Assembly: GCF_003319185.1 (NCBI RefSeq)
Contig: NZ_QOHJ01000005.1
Span: 368,043 to 432,042, forward strand
Origin: Blastococcus sp. TF02A-30
GTDB lineage: Bacteria > Actinomycetota > Actinomycetes > Mycobacteriales > Geodermatophilaceae
Direction of reading: 5' to 3'
DNA length: 64,000 bases
Under the pieces are notes generated by a model. That model was not told where the DNA came from, ran no database searches, and was given only the letters and a program-made list of their open reading frames with translations. This document shows, piece by piece, positions 46,193-54,724 of this stretch (position 1 is the stretch's first letter; every line of letters begins with the position of its first letter). A program made the translations under genes and the position numbers.

Positions 46193-46403
46193 GGCAACAG
46201 CTCCCGACGCTGGACCAGTTCGTCACCGGTACCTCTCCGGGTTCCGCGGACCCCCGCCCCGTGTGACAGGAGCGGTCACCGGGGACTCCCGGTGGCCGCG
46301 GGGCGGCGCAGACGTGTCGCGCGTCCCGACCCCCCTGACGCGTGCCTAACCTCTGCCGGAACCGGCGACCGGCCGCCGAGCCAGAGCACAGGAGGTACGC
46401 GGG

Positions 46404-48053
46404 GTGCAGCACGACTGGACGGCAGCGGCGCACGGACGCCCGCTCCCGGCGCGGCTGGACCCGAGGCTCGGCCGCCCGCTCCCGGCGCGGCTGGATCCGC
46501 GGCTGGGCCGGCCGGCCCCGCGCCGCGGGACGCCGACCGGCGCACCGCGCTCGTCGAGCGGGTTCGGGCGGGCGCTGGGGCTGACCGTGCTGGGCGCCCT
46601 GCTCCCGGGGTCCGCGCTCCTCGCCGCCGGCTACCGGAAGGCGGGCTGGTGGCTGCTCGGTGGTTTCGCCGCCGCCCTCGCCGGCGTGGTGTGGCTGGCG
46701 ACCGCCGGCCACGACGTGGCCCTGCAGATCGCCGTGAACCCGACCGTCCTAGTGCTCGTCATCGCGGCCGCGACGGTGGGGGCCCTGGCGTGGGTGCTCG
46801 TCGTCGTCGCCGGCTACCGCCTCCTGGCGCCGGGCACGACCGCGGCCGGTCCGCGCCTGATCGGCGGCGTCGTGGTCGTCCTGCTGTCCCTGGGGATCGC
46901 CGCGCCCGCGTTCGAGGTGGTCCAGCTGGCCGCGGCGCAGCGGGACCTGCTCACCAACCTGTTCGCGGCCGGCAGCGACGCCGACGACATCCCGGCCGGG
47001 ACCGCGGCGGACCCGTGGGGCGACAAGGACCGGGTCAACGTGCTGCTGCTGGGCGGCGACGGCGGCGACGGCCGGGACGGGGTGCGGACGGACACCGTGA
47101 TCGTGGCCAGCATCGACACCGAGACGGGCGCGACGACGACGTTCAGCCTGCCGCGCAACCTCCAGGAGCTGCCCTTCCCCCCCGGCAGCCCGCTCGCCCA
47201 GGTGTACCCGGACGGCTTCGACGCCGGCAGCGAGAGCGAGAGCCTGCTCAATGCCGTCTACCGCAACGGGCCGGCCGCCCATCCCGACGTGCTCGGTGAC
47301 GTCGCCGATCCGGGCGCGGAGTTCCTGAAGCAGGGCGTGGGCGAGGCGCTCGGGCTGCCCATCGACTACCACGTGCTGATCAACCTCGAAGGCTTCAGCC
47401 AGATGATCGACGCCCTGGGCGGGATCACCGTGGACGTGAACTACTACGTGCCGATCGGGGGCGAGCCGACCCTGGGTCACCTGCCGCACGCCTACATCGC
47501 GCCCGGCCCTGACCAGCTGATGGGCGGCGACCGAGCGCTCGACTACGCCCGCGGTCGGTTCGGGCTCGACGACTACCAGCGGATGGACCGCCAGCGGTGC
47601 GTGCTGGACGCCATCGTGGCGGCGGCCGACCCGATCACCCTGCTCACCAGGTACCAGGAGATCGCGGCGACGACGCAGGACATCGTGAGCACCGACATCC
47701 CGCAGGCGGTCGTCGGCCGGCTGGCCGACCTCGCGTTGAAGATCAAGGACGCCGGTATCCGCAGCGTGGTCTTCGACGACTCCGTGATCCGTCCTGCCTA
47801 TCCGGACTACGACCGGATCCGCAGCATCGTCGGGCAGGCCCTGGCCGACCCGGGGGCTCCCGGCGCCGCACCCGCGCCCGAGGCCCCGGCGGCCGTCCAG
47901 GCCGGCCCGGGTACCACCGCGGTGGCCGGCCCGGTGCCCGCGCCCACCGGACCGGCTCCGTCCCCGGCCACCGCGGCGGCCGACGCCTGCGCCTACGACC
48001 CTGTCGCCGCCCAGGAGGCGCTGGCCCAGGGGCAGCCGCCGACCAGCAGGTGA
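46404..48053 (+). CDS. Multi-spanning LytR-CpsA-Psr ligase
   Basis: 549 residues. Second LCP enzyme, with four predicted membrane segments in the first 180 residues before the LCP domain. The domain shows VNVLLLGGDGGDGRDGVRTD, TVIVASIDTETG, FSLPRNLQELPFPPGS, SLLNAVYRNGPAAHP, INLEGFSQMIDALGGITVDV and LDYARGRFGLDDYQRMDRQR. The tail is Pro/Ala-rich with one late cysteine. Residues 11-34 are two copies of GRPLPARLDPRL, encoded by a 36-base tandem duplication. GTG start with AGGAGG 14 bases upstream. Having two LCP genes side by side suggests different polymer acceptors or redundancy. Confidence 0.9.
   Translation: MQHDWTAAAHGRPLPARLDPRLGRPLPARLDPRLGRPAPRRGTPTGAPRSSSGFGRALGLTVLGALLPGSALLAAGYRKAGWWLLGGFAAALAGVVWLATAGHDVALQIAVNPTVLVLVIAAATVGALAWVLVVVAGYRLLAPGTTAAGPRLIGGVVVVLLSLGIAAPAFEVVQLAAAQRDLLTNLFAAGSDADDIPAGTAADPWGDKDRVNVLLLGGDGGDGRDGVRTDTVIVASIDTETGATTTFSLPRNLQELPFPPGSPLAQVYPDGFDAGSESESLLNAVYRNGPAAHPDVLGDVADPGAEFLKQGVGEALGLPIDYHVLINLEGFSQMIDALGGITVDVNYYVPIGGEPTLGHLPHAYIAPGPDQLMGGDRALDYARGRFGLDDYQRMDRQRCVLDAIVAAADPITLLTRYQEIAATTQDIVSTDIPQAVVGRLADLALKIKDAGIRSVVFDDSVIRPAYPDYDRIRSIVGQALADPGAPGAAPAPEAPAAVQAGPGTTAVAGPVPAPTGPAPSPATAAADACAYDPVAAQEALAQGQPPTSR
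46437..46508 (+). repeat. 36-base tandem duplication in the LCP gene
   Basis: Two adjacent 36-base copies, nearly identical, each encoding GRPLPARLDPRL at the cytoplasmic N-terminus of the second LCP protein. Confidence 0.85.
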
Positions 48054-48085
48054 GGTCGCACCGCGGACCTGGGATCCTGGCGCCC

Positions 48086-48877
48086 ATGCCTCCCTCCGGC
48101 CCGGCCGCCCTGCTCGCCCGTGACCGCGATCGCGCCCGGCCGCTGCTGACCTTCTACGACGACGCCTCCGGGGAGCGGACGGAATTGTCGGCCACCACCC
48201 TGGCCAACTGGGTCGCCAAGACCGCCAACCTGCTGCAGGACGAGTTCGACGTGGGCCCGGGGAGCGTCGTCGCCGTCGTCCTGCCGCCCCACTGGCAGAC
48301 CGCCGCGGTGCTGCTGGGGGTGTGGAGCTGCGGCGCGGCCGTGCTGGACACCGCGGCCGAGCACGACGGTGAGCTGGCGGCGGCCGACGTGGTCCTGTCC
48401 ACCCAGGACAGGCTGCCGGAGCTGGCGGAGGTGGACCTGCCGGACGACGTGCTCGGCCTGTCGCTGCACCCTCTCGGGCTGGGCATGCCGGGTTACACCG
48501 GCCCCGCCCGGGACTTCGCGCTCGAGGTGCGGACCCACGGGGACGTGTTCGTCCCGCTCGTACCGCCCGATCCCGCCGCCCCCGGCCTGCTCCTGGGAGA
48601 GCTGACGCTCTCGCTGGCCGGGCTCGTCGAGAGCGCCGAGCAGCTCGCGGGCCTGCTCGGGATCGCTCCCGGGGACCGCATCATGGTGGACGAGGAAACC
48701 GCGGCCGAGGCCGGACCCGTCACCTGGCTGCTGGCCCCCCTCGCCGCCGGGGCGTCGATCGTGCTGTGCCGGCGCCCGGAGGGCGGCGCCCTCGTGCGGC
48801 GCGCCGAGACCGAGCGGGTCACCGCCACCCTCGGCCTGCGGATCGACGGGGTGCGCCAGCTGGGTCGTCCCGCTTGA
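48086..48877 (+). CDS. TIGR03089 family protein (AMP-binding-like)
   Basis: 263 residues, orthologue by position and length of Rv3268. The N-terminal half resembles the start of acyl-adenylate-forming enzymes (PLLTFYDDASGERTELSATT, LANWVAKTANLLQDEFDVGP, GSVVAVVLPPHWQTAAVLLG), but the protein is far too short for a complete adenylating enzyme and has no phosphate-binding loop that I can see, so catalysis is doubtful. Function unknown. ATG at 48086; the second LCP gene ends 32 bases upstream, so the two may be co-transcribed. Confidence 0.85.
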   Translation: MPPSGPAALLARDRDRARPLLTFYDDASGERTELSATTLANWVAKTANLLQDEFDVGPGSVVAVVLPPHWQTAAVLLGVWSCGAAVLDTAAEHDGELAAADVVLSTQDRLPELAEVDLPDDVLGLSLHPLGLGMPGYTGPARDFALEVRTHGDVFVPLVPPDPAAPGLLLGELTLSLAGLVESAEQLAGLLGIAPGDRIMVDEETAAEAGPVTWLLAPLAAGASIVLCRRPEGGALVRRAETERVTATLGLRIDGVRQLGRPA

Positions 48878-49103
48878 GGGCACGGCTGGCGGCCGGCACG
48901 ACGGAGCGGCGGCCGGGGCGCGCGACCTCCACGCGGGGCTGGCGGCCTCCCGGCTCGGGGACCGGGAGGCGGCGCGCGGTGCGCTGGACGCGCTGCGCAC
49001 CCGTCCGGGGTGGTCGGCGTGGCCGGGGACGACCGGCTGGCGGCGGTCTCCCGGCTGCTGGACCGAGCAGCCCGACGCACTCCACCCCGGGCGCGGCGCA
49101 GCC

Positions 49104-49109
49104 TAGGGT
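49104..49109 (+). promoter_or_regulatory. -10 element for the micro-ORF and methyltransferase
   Basis: TAGGGT seven bases before the ATG at 49117 of the eleven-codon ORF. Confidence 0.45.
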
Positions 49110-49116
49110 CGGGACC

Positions 49117-49152
49117 ATGGCCCGCATCGACCACCGCCGAGGAGTCCGATGA
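49117..49152 (+). CDS. Putative leaderless micro-ORF before the methyltransferase
   Basis: Eleven codons (MARIDHRRGVR) starting with ATG at the predicted transcription start. Its TGA overlaps the ATG of the methyltransferase as ATGA, and its last codons contain the GAGGAG that would serve as Shine-Dalgarno for the next gene. Codons cga and gga near the end are uncommon here. Confidence 0.4.
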   Translation: MARIDHRRGVR

Positions 49153-49841
49153 CCGAGCGCTCCACGTCCACGCCCCCCGACTTCGCTGCCGTCCCGGACC
49201 GGCCGGTTCCGGCCGGCGAGGGAGCCGGGGACCCGACCGGGACCTCCGCTGCCGACACCGCCTCCGTCGCCTACACCGAGCGGCTGGCGCGCCTCGGCGG
49301 GGTCTCGTGGAAGCAGTGGCTCGACGTCCAGCGGCCCTACCGCTGGAACGTCCGCCGGCTCAACCTCGGCCGGGTGCTGGACGTCGGCTGCGGCATCGGC
49401 CGCAACCTGGCCCACCTCGACGGCAACGGCGTGGGGATCGACCACAACCCCACCTCGGTCGCCACGGCCCGGGCCCGGGGGTTCACCGCCTTCACGCCGG
49501 ACGAGTTCCGCGGCGGCCCCTACGACCGGCCCGATTCCTTCGACACGCTGCTGCTCGCCCACGTCATCGAGCACGTGCAGCACGCGACGGCGCTCGAGCT
49601 GGTCCGCGAGTACCTGCCCTACCTCCGACCGGGCGGCCGGGTGCTGTTCATCTGCCCGCAGGAGCGGGGATGGGCCTCCGATGCCACGCACGTCCGGTTC
49701 GTCGACCTCGCCGGCCTCGCTGCCCTGAGCGCGGAGCTGGGTCTGACGGTCGAGCGCTCGTTCTCCTTCCCGTTCCCCCGGTGGGCCGGCAAGGCGTTCA
49801 CCTACAACGAGTTCGTGGTCCTGGCCCGGAAGCCGTCCTGA
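49149..49841 (+). CDS. Class I SAM-dependent methyltransferase
   Basis: 230 residues. Rossmann methyltransferase with motif I VLDVGCGIGRNLAHLDGNGV, an acidic end at GIDHN, and motif IV-like FDTLLLAHVIEHVQHATALE of the small-molecule/lipid group (Methyltransf_11/23 type). The substrate is unknown. The first 38 residues are a disordered Pro/Thr-rich extension. The ATG at 49149 has GAGGAG at ideal distance and overlaps the leader ORF. Position next to the wall-polymer genes fits glycan or polyprenol modification, but that is only context. Confidence 0.82.
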   Translation: MTERSTSTPPDFAAVPDRPVPAGEGAGDPTGTSAADTASVAYTERLARLGGVSWKQWLDVQRPYRWNVRRLNLGRVLDVGCGIGRNLAHLDGNGVGIDHNPTSVATARARGFTAFTPDEFRGGPYDRPDSFDTLLLAHVIEHVQHATALELVREYLPYLRPGGRVLFICPQERGWASDATHVRFVDLAGLAALSAELGLTVERSFSFPFPRWAGKAFTYNEFVVLARKPS

Positions 49842-49866
49842 TCCGCTGAGCCCGCTGGTGGGAGCT

Positions 49867-49912
49867 ACCTCCTCAGGAGGTTCCGGGCGATCGCCGTGCG
49901 CTGGACCTGGGG
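49867..49912 (-). pseudogene. Fragment of an acyl-CoA dehydrogenase 3' end (fadE25 copy)
   Basis: Positions 49874-49910 match 50136-50172, inside the end of the intact gene, at 35 of 37 bases. On the minus strand it reads VQRTAIARNLLRR then a stop, against VQRMVIARNLLRK then a stop in the intact gene. Homology ends abruptly on the coding side, so only the terminal codons of a second copy remain. Confidence 0.75.
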
Positions 49913-50126
49913 GGTGGTAGGGCCTGGCGGTCGGTCGACCGGTTCGGCGAGGGCCGCTCAGGCCGGTGAGCTGGACGGATGAGTGCTCGCCACCGATGGC
50001 GTGGTCCTCCGGATCGGCGGCACCGACGGCAGCGGTGGTAGCTGTCATCGCTCGGCTGATGCTCCCAGCCCATCACCGGGTTGACCCGCGAACCTCGTTC
50101 CACGACCTGCGATCGCAGGCTCTGGC

Positions 50127-51284
50127 CTACTTCCGCAGGAGGTTCCGGGCGATCACCATGCGCTGGACCTGGTTGGTGCCCTCGTAGATCTGTGTGATCT
50201 TGGCGTCGCGCATCATCCGCTCGACCGGGAAGTCCTGGGTGTAGCCGGCACCGCCGAACAGCTGGACCGCGTCGGTGGTCACCTGCATCGCGGTGTCGGA
50301 GGCGAACGCCTTCGCCGCGGCGGAGACCCGGGTGACGTCGGGGCGGCCCTGCTCGCCGGCGGCCGCGGCCACGTAGACCAGGTGGCGGGCCGCCTGGATC
50401 TTCATGTCCATGTCCGCCAGCATGAACTGGACGCCCTGGAAGTCGCCGATGGCCGTGCCGAACTGCTTGCGCTCCTTGACGTAGGCGATCGAGGCGTCGA
50501 GCGCCCCCTGCGCGACGCCGACGGCCTGGGCGCCGATGGTGGGCCGGGTGAAGTCCAGGGTGCGCAGCGCGGTCTTGAAGCCGGTGCCGGGCGCGCCGAC
50601 GATCCGGTCGGCCGGGATGGCGCAGTCGGTGAAGTAGAGCTCGCAGGTGGGCGAGCCCTTGATGCCCATCTTCCGCTCCTTCGGGCCCACGGCGAAGCCG
50701 GGGTCGTCGCGGTGGACGGCGAAGGCGGAGATGCCGTTGGCGCCCTTCTCCGGGTCGGTGACGGCCATGACCGTGTACCACTCGGAGACCCCGGAGTTGG
50801 TGATCCAGGCCTTGGTGCCGTTGAGCACCCAGGTATCGCCCTCGAGGCGGGCACGGGTCTTCATCGCTGCGGCGTCGGAGCCGGCCTCGCGCTCGGACAG
50901 GCCGTAGCTGATCATCGCGTCGCCGGCGGCGATCGGGGCGAGCACCTTCTGCTTGAGCTCCTCGGACCCCGACAGGATGACGGGCATCGAGCCCAGCTTG
51001 TTCACCGCGGGGATGAGCGAGGCGCTGACGTCGACGCGGGCGACCTCCTCGATCACGATGCACGTCGCGATCGCGTCGGCACCCTCGCCGCCGTACTGCT
51101 CGGGGATGTGTGTGGCGTGGAAGCCGGCGGCGGTGAGCGCCTTCTGGGCCTCGACGGGGAACCGCGAGTCGGCGTCCACCTCGGCGGCGAAGGGCGCGAT
51201 CTCGCGCTCGGCGATGTCGCGCACCGCCTCCCGGATGGCCTCGTGCTCCTCGGTCAGCGCGTACAGCCCAGCGTTGCTACTCAC
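50127..51284 (-). CDS. fadE25: Acyl-CoA dehydrogenase, FadE25 type
   Basis: 385 residues, standard length. FAD-dependent dehydrogenation of acyl-CoA in fatty or branched-chain acid breakdown. N-terminal EEHEAIREAVRDIAEREIAP, FAD/substrate blocks MISYGLSEREAGSDAAAMKT and WVLNGTKAWITNSGVSEWYT, and the C-terminal catalytic region DAVQLFGGAGYTQDFPVERM, MRDAKITQIYEGTNQVQRMV (Glu in YEGTNQ). Position equals Rv3274c. The GTG at 51284 lies seven bases after a TAATCT -10, so the transcript is probably leaderless. Its final codons are duplicated about 260 bases downstream. Confidence 0.95.
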   Translation of the reverse strand: MSSNAGLYALTEEHEAIREAVRDIAEREIAPFAAEVDADSRFPVEAQKALTAAGFHATHIPEQYGGEGADAIATCIVIEEVARVDVSASLIPAVNKLGSMPVILSGSEELKQKVLAPIAAGDAMISYGLSEREAGSDAAAMKTRARLEGDTWVLNGTKAWITNSGVSEWYTVMAVTDPEKGANGISAFAVHRDDPGFAVGPKERKMGIKGSPTCELYFTDCAIPADRIVGAPGTGFKTALRTLDFTRPTIGAQAVGVAQGALDASIAYVKERKQFGTAIGDFQGVQFMLADMDMKIQAARHLVYVAAAAGEQGRPDVTRVSAAAKAFASDTAMQVTTDAVQLFGGAGYTQDFPVERMMRDAKITQIYEGTNQVQRMVIARNLLRK

Positions 51285-51291
51285 GGGTAGC

Positions 51292-51297
51292 AGATTA
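51292..51297 (-). promoter_or_regulatory. -10 element of fadE25, leaderless
   Basis: TAATCT on the minus strand, seven bases before the GTG at 51284; located just upstream of the purE stop. Confidence 0.5.
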
Positions 51298-51308
51298 CGC
51301 CCGGCTGC

Positions 51309-51827
51309 TCAGCTCTCGGTACCGAGACGCTCCTGGAGGGTGAGATCGCGGGCGAGGACCGACTCGGCGAGCTCCTCCTGGAAACGGCTCACCGCTGCGC
51401 GCAGCACCTCGTCCGAGGCGGCCAGGATGCGCACCGCGAGCAGGCCGGCGTTGCGCCCCCCGCCGATGCTCACCGTGGCCACCGGCACCCCGGCCGGCAT
51501 CTGGACGATCGACAGGAGGCTGTCCAGGCCGTCGAGCCGGTCGAGCGGCCGGGGCACGCCGATCACCGGCAGCGGCGTGGCGGCCGCGACCATGCCGGGC
51601 AGGTGGGCCGCTCCTCCGGCGCCGGCGATGATCACCTGCAGGCCTCGGCCGGCGGCCGACTCGGCGTAGTCGAGCATGCGGCGCGGGGTCCGGTGCGCGG
51701 AGACCACGTGCGCCTCGTACGGCACGCCGAACTCCTCGAGCGCCTGCGCGGCCGGCTCCATGACCGGCCAGTCGGAGTCGCTGCCCATGACGATGCCCAC
51801 CACGGGCGCGGCGCTCGGCTCGGTCAC
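51309..51827 (-). CDS. purE: N5-carboxyaminoimidazole ribonucleotide mutase
   Basis: 172 residues. Moves the carboxyl group of N5-CAIR to give CAIR in purine synthesis, working after PurK. Class I PurE blocks: [58 protein letters not shown] and [23 protein letters not shown] at 51827 has AGGAG six bases upstream; the SD overlaps the stop region of purK, and the gap is 10 bases. Longer in-frame readings lie inside purK. Confidence 0.95.
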   Translation of the reverse strand: MTEPSAAPVVGIVMGSDSDWPVMEPAAQALEEFGVPYEAHVVSAHRTPRRMLDYAESAAGRGLQVIIAGAGGAAHLPGMVAAATPLPVIGVPRPLDRLDGLDSLLSIVQMPAGVPVATVSIGGGRNAGLLAVRILAASDEVLRAAVSRFQEELAESVLARDLTLQERLGTES

Positions 51828-51837
51828 ACCCTGCTCC

Positions 51838-53049
51838 TCAGTGCTCGTGCTCGTGCTCGAAGGCGAAGGCCGGGTCGACGACGCCGTCGGCCAGGTAGCG
51901 CGCCGCGGCCACGGCCCGCGCCCGCACCTCGGTGACATCGGTGCCGAGCGCCGTGAGGTGGCCGAGCTTGCGGCCCGGCCGCTGCGACTTGCCGTACCAG
52001 TGCAGCTTCACGTCCGGCCAGTGCGCCATCAGGTGGTGCATCCGCTCGTCGAGGGCCGGGCCGGACCACCCCGGCTCGGCGGCCGCGCCCCCCAGCACGT
52101 TGGCCATCACGGCCACCGGGGCGGTCATCGCCGTGGACCCAAGCGGGTAGTCGAGGACGGCCCGGAGGTGCTGCTCGAACTGGCTGGTCACCGCTCCCTC
52201 GATCGTCCAGTGGCCGGAGTTGTGCGGCCGCATGGCGAGCTCGTTGACCAGCACGCCGTCCGGGGTCTCGAACAGCTCGACGGCGAGCATGCCGACGACG
52301 CCCAGCCGGTCGGCGATGCGCACCGCCAGCTCCTGGGCGGCGGACGCCCGCTCGTCGGGCAGGTCCGGCGCGGGAGCGATGACCTCGGCGCAGACGCCGT
52401 TCCGCTGCACGGTCTGGACCACCGGCCACACCGCCACCTGGCCGAACGGCGAGCGGGCGACCTGCGCGGAGAGCTCGCGCACCATCGCGACGCGCTCCTC
52501 GACCAGCAGCGTGCCGTGCCGCTCGAGCAGGTCGGCCACCTGGTCCGGACCGTCGACGACGAACACACCCTTGCCGTCGTAGCCCCCGCGCGGTGTCTTC
52601 AGGACCACCGGCCAGCCCACCTGGTCGGCGAAGCCGGTGACCTGGTGGACGGTGTGCGCCTCGACCCAGGCCGGCTGCGGTTCACCGGCTTCGCCCAGGA
52701 CCCGGCGCAGCACGAGCTTGTCCTGCGCGTGCACGAGGGCCTGCGGCCCGGGCGCGACCCGGTGCCCCGCGGCCTCGAGAACGTCCAGGTGCTCGGTCGG
52801 CACGTGCTCGTGGTCGAAGGTCAGCACGGTCGCCCCTTCGGCCAGGTCGCGCAGCGCGGCGAGGTCGCGGTGGTCGCCGATGCGGACGTCGGCGGCGACG
52901 AGCGCCGCTGATTCCTCCGCCGAGGCGGCGAGGACGCGCAGCGACTGGCCCAGCGCGATCGCTGCCTGGTGCGTCATGCGGGCGAGCTGACCGCCGCCCA
53001 CCATCGCGACGACGGGCAGCCCGGTGCGCGGGTCCACGGGAGCGGCCAT
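51838..53049 (-). CDS. purK: N5-carboxyaminoimidazole ribonucleotide synthetase
   Basis: 403 residues. ATP-grasp enzyme making N5-CAIR from AIR, bicarbonate and [23 protein letters not shown] (pre-ATP-grasp), [40 protein letters not shown] and [20 protein letters not shown] with [12 protein letters not shown] are diagnostic. The C-terminus is unusual in ending EHEHEH. I chose the ATG at 53049; it lies seven bases after a TAACCT -10, and the in-frame extension upstream lacks coding character. Operon purK-purE. Confidence 0.95.
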   Translation of the reverse strand: MAAPVDPRTGLPVVAMVGGGQLARMTHQAAIALGQSLRVLAASAEESAALVAADVRIGDHRDLAALRDLAEGATVLTFDHEHVPTEHLDVLEAAGHRVAPGPQALVHAQDKLVLRRVLGEAGEPQPAWVEAHTVHQVTGFADQVGWPVVLKTPRGGYDGKGVFVVDGPDQVADLLERHGTLLVEERVAMVRELSAQVARSPFGQVAVWPVVQTVQRNGVCAEVIAPAPDLPDERASAAQELAVRIADRLGVVGMLAVELFETPDGVLVNELAMRPHNSGHWTIEGAVTSQFEQHLRAVLDYPLGSTAMTAPVAVMANVLGGAAAEPGWSGPALDERMHHLMAHWPDVKLHWYGKSQRPGRKLGHLTALGTDVTEVRARAVAAARYLADGVVDPAFAFEHEHEH

Positions 53050-53056
53050 CGCGCAG

Positions 53057-53062
53057 AGGTTA
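53057..53062 (-). promoter_or_regulatory. -10 element of purK-purE, leaderless
   Basis: TAACCT on the minus strand, seven bases before the ATG at 53049. Confidence 0.5.
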
Positions 53063-53278
53063 GCCGAGGGCCCCGACCCACCCTGGGCTGCGCCCCGGCA
53101 CCCATCCGACGCGCACCTCTCGCCCCGCCGGCTCACCGGACGTGGTGCGACGTGAGGTCCCCGCTCCAGTGCGGACGGTCCGTAAGCTGGCCGTTTCGGC
53201 TCGCGCCGGACCCGGGCGCCGAGCGCCCGGACGAGACCAGCCGACGCCCCCGTACGACAACAGGATGCTCCGCTCCCG

Positions 53279-54724
53279 ATGCTCCCGCACCACCCCCGCA
53301 AGAAGCTCCGCCACCTCCTCCACCGGTTCGCCGCCGTGGAAGGGCAGGTGGCGCAGCTGCACCAGCGCCTCGACACCCTCGGTGCTGCCCTCGCAGCGGC
53401 TCACGACACCGTCAACCGATCGTTGGACGAGATCCACGCACGAGGCCACCGGGGCGAGGCGGTCACCGACCAGCGATTCACCGAGCTCCGCGACTCCGTG
53501 CACCTGGCTGCCCGCCGAGGGACGCTGCAACGGCCGCGCACCCGTGCCCTGTTCCTGGTGCACCACATCGAGGCGTGGGACGGCTGCCACGGCCTCGTGG
53601 AAGCCATGCGGGCCGCCGAGGACTTCGAGCCGATCGTCGCGACGATCCCGCGCCGGTTCCCGGGTGCCTCGCGGTTCGAGCAGGAGGAGGAGGTCCACCG
53701 CGGGCTGGATGCCCGCGGGGTGCCGCACCTGCGGCTGACCGCCCACGAGCACGACGAGGCGCTGCGCCTGATCAAGGCCATCGACCCCGACCTGGTCGTC
53801 CGGCAGGCGCAGTGGGACGCCGACATCCCGGCCGATCTGGCCACCGACCGGCTGACCTTCGCGCGGCTGTGCCTGCTCCCGTACGAGACCATGAACCTGG
53901 TGCAGAACGTCCCGGACGAGCGTGGGGCCAACTCGGCCGTCGACAGCGCGTACCACCGGGCCGCCTGGGTGGTCTTCTGCGCGAACGAGCGCATGGCGGC
54001 CATGGCCCGTCGCGACGGTGCTCGCGCGGGCACCCAGTTCCGCGTCACGGGACATCCCAAGGCCGATCGCCTCCGGAGCGCCGCACCGTTCTGGCCCATC
54101 GCTTCCTGGGAGTCGGCACCCGGTCGACGGATCGTGTGGTCCGCCCACCACAGCATCGGCCGAGGGTGGTCCGACTTCGGGACCTTCCCGCTCATCGCCG
54201 ACGACATGCTGGCGTGGGCGGCGAGCCAACCGGAGGTGCAGTTCGTGTTCATGCCGCACCCGGCGCTGCTCACGTTCCCGTCCTCGACGCACTCGCCGGT
54301 GTCGCGGGAGGAGTTCGACGGATGGCTCGAGCGCTGGCAGCAGCTGCCCAACACCGCTCTGTTCACCGATGGCGACTACGCACCGCTGCTGGCCGCCTCC
54401 GACGTCCTGATCACCGACGGGCTGAGCATGCTCATCGAGTACCAGGTCCTGGGCAAGCCGCTGGTCTTCGTGGAGCGGGAGGGGCACCGCCCCTTCAACG
54501 AGATCGGCGAGCAGGCTCTCACCGGCGTCCACACGGCCGGCTCCGTACCCGAGGCCCAGGCGCTGGCCCGACGGTTCCTGGCCGGGCACGCCGATCCCCT
54601 GCGGGAGCGGCAGGCCGCCAACGTGGCCGACCTGTTCGGTCCGGCCGGCAGCGCCGAACGGATCCTGTCGTCGCTCCGCGAGCTGATCGCCGAGGAGCGG
54701 GCCCGCGACGGGGCGGCCTGCTAG
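53279..54724 (+). CDS. CDP-glycerol glycerophosphotransferase-family protein
   Basis: 481 residues. N-terminal coiled coil (about 10-60, VEGQVAQLHQRLDTLGAALA) followed by a GT-B-like domain. Teichoic-acid-polymerase hallmarks are in the second half: RRIVWSAHHSIGRGWSDFGT, VQFVFMPHPALL, and LAASDVLITDGLSMLIEYQV with LGKPLVFVEREGHRPFNEIG, close to the family pattern SDxLITDYSS and GKPI. Such proteins polymerise or transfer glycerol-phosphate or related units. Whether this one makes a teichoic-acid-like polymer or is a diverged glycosyltransferase is open. Its promoter is probably in the 229 bases before it (TAAGCT at 53183-53188). Confidence 0.75.
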   Translation: MLPHHPRKKLRHLLHRFAAVEGQVAQLHQRLDTLGAALAAAHDTVNRSLDEIHARGHRGEAVTDQRFTELRDSVHLAARRGTLQRPRTRALFLVHHIEAWDGCHGLVEAMRAAEDFEPIVATIPRRFPGASRFEQEEEVHRGLDARGVPHLRLTAHEHDEALRLIKAIDPDLVVRQAQWDADIPADLATDRLTFARLCLLPYETMNLVQNVPDERGANSAVDSAYHRAAWVVFCANERMAAMARRDGARAGTQFRVTGHPKADRLRSAAPFWPIASWESAPGRRIVWSAHHSIGRGWSDFGTFPLIADDMLAWAASQPEVQFVFMPHPALLTFPSSTHSPVSREEFDGWLERWQQLPNTALFTDGDYAPLLAASDVLITDGLSMLIEYQVLGKPLVFVEREGHRPFNEIGEQALTGVHTAGSVPEAQALARRFLAGHADPLRERQAANVADLFGPAGSAERILSSLRELIAEERARDGAAC

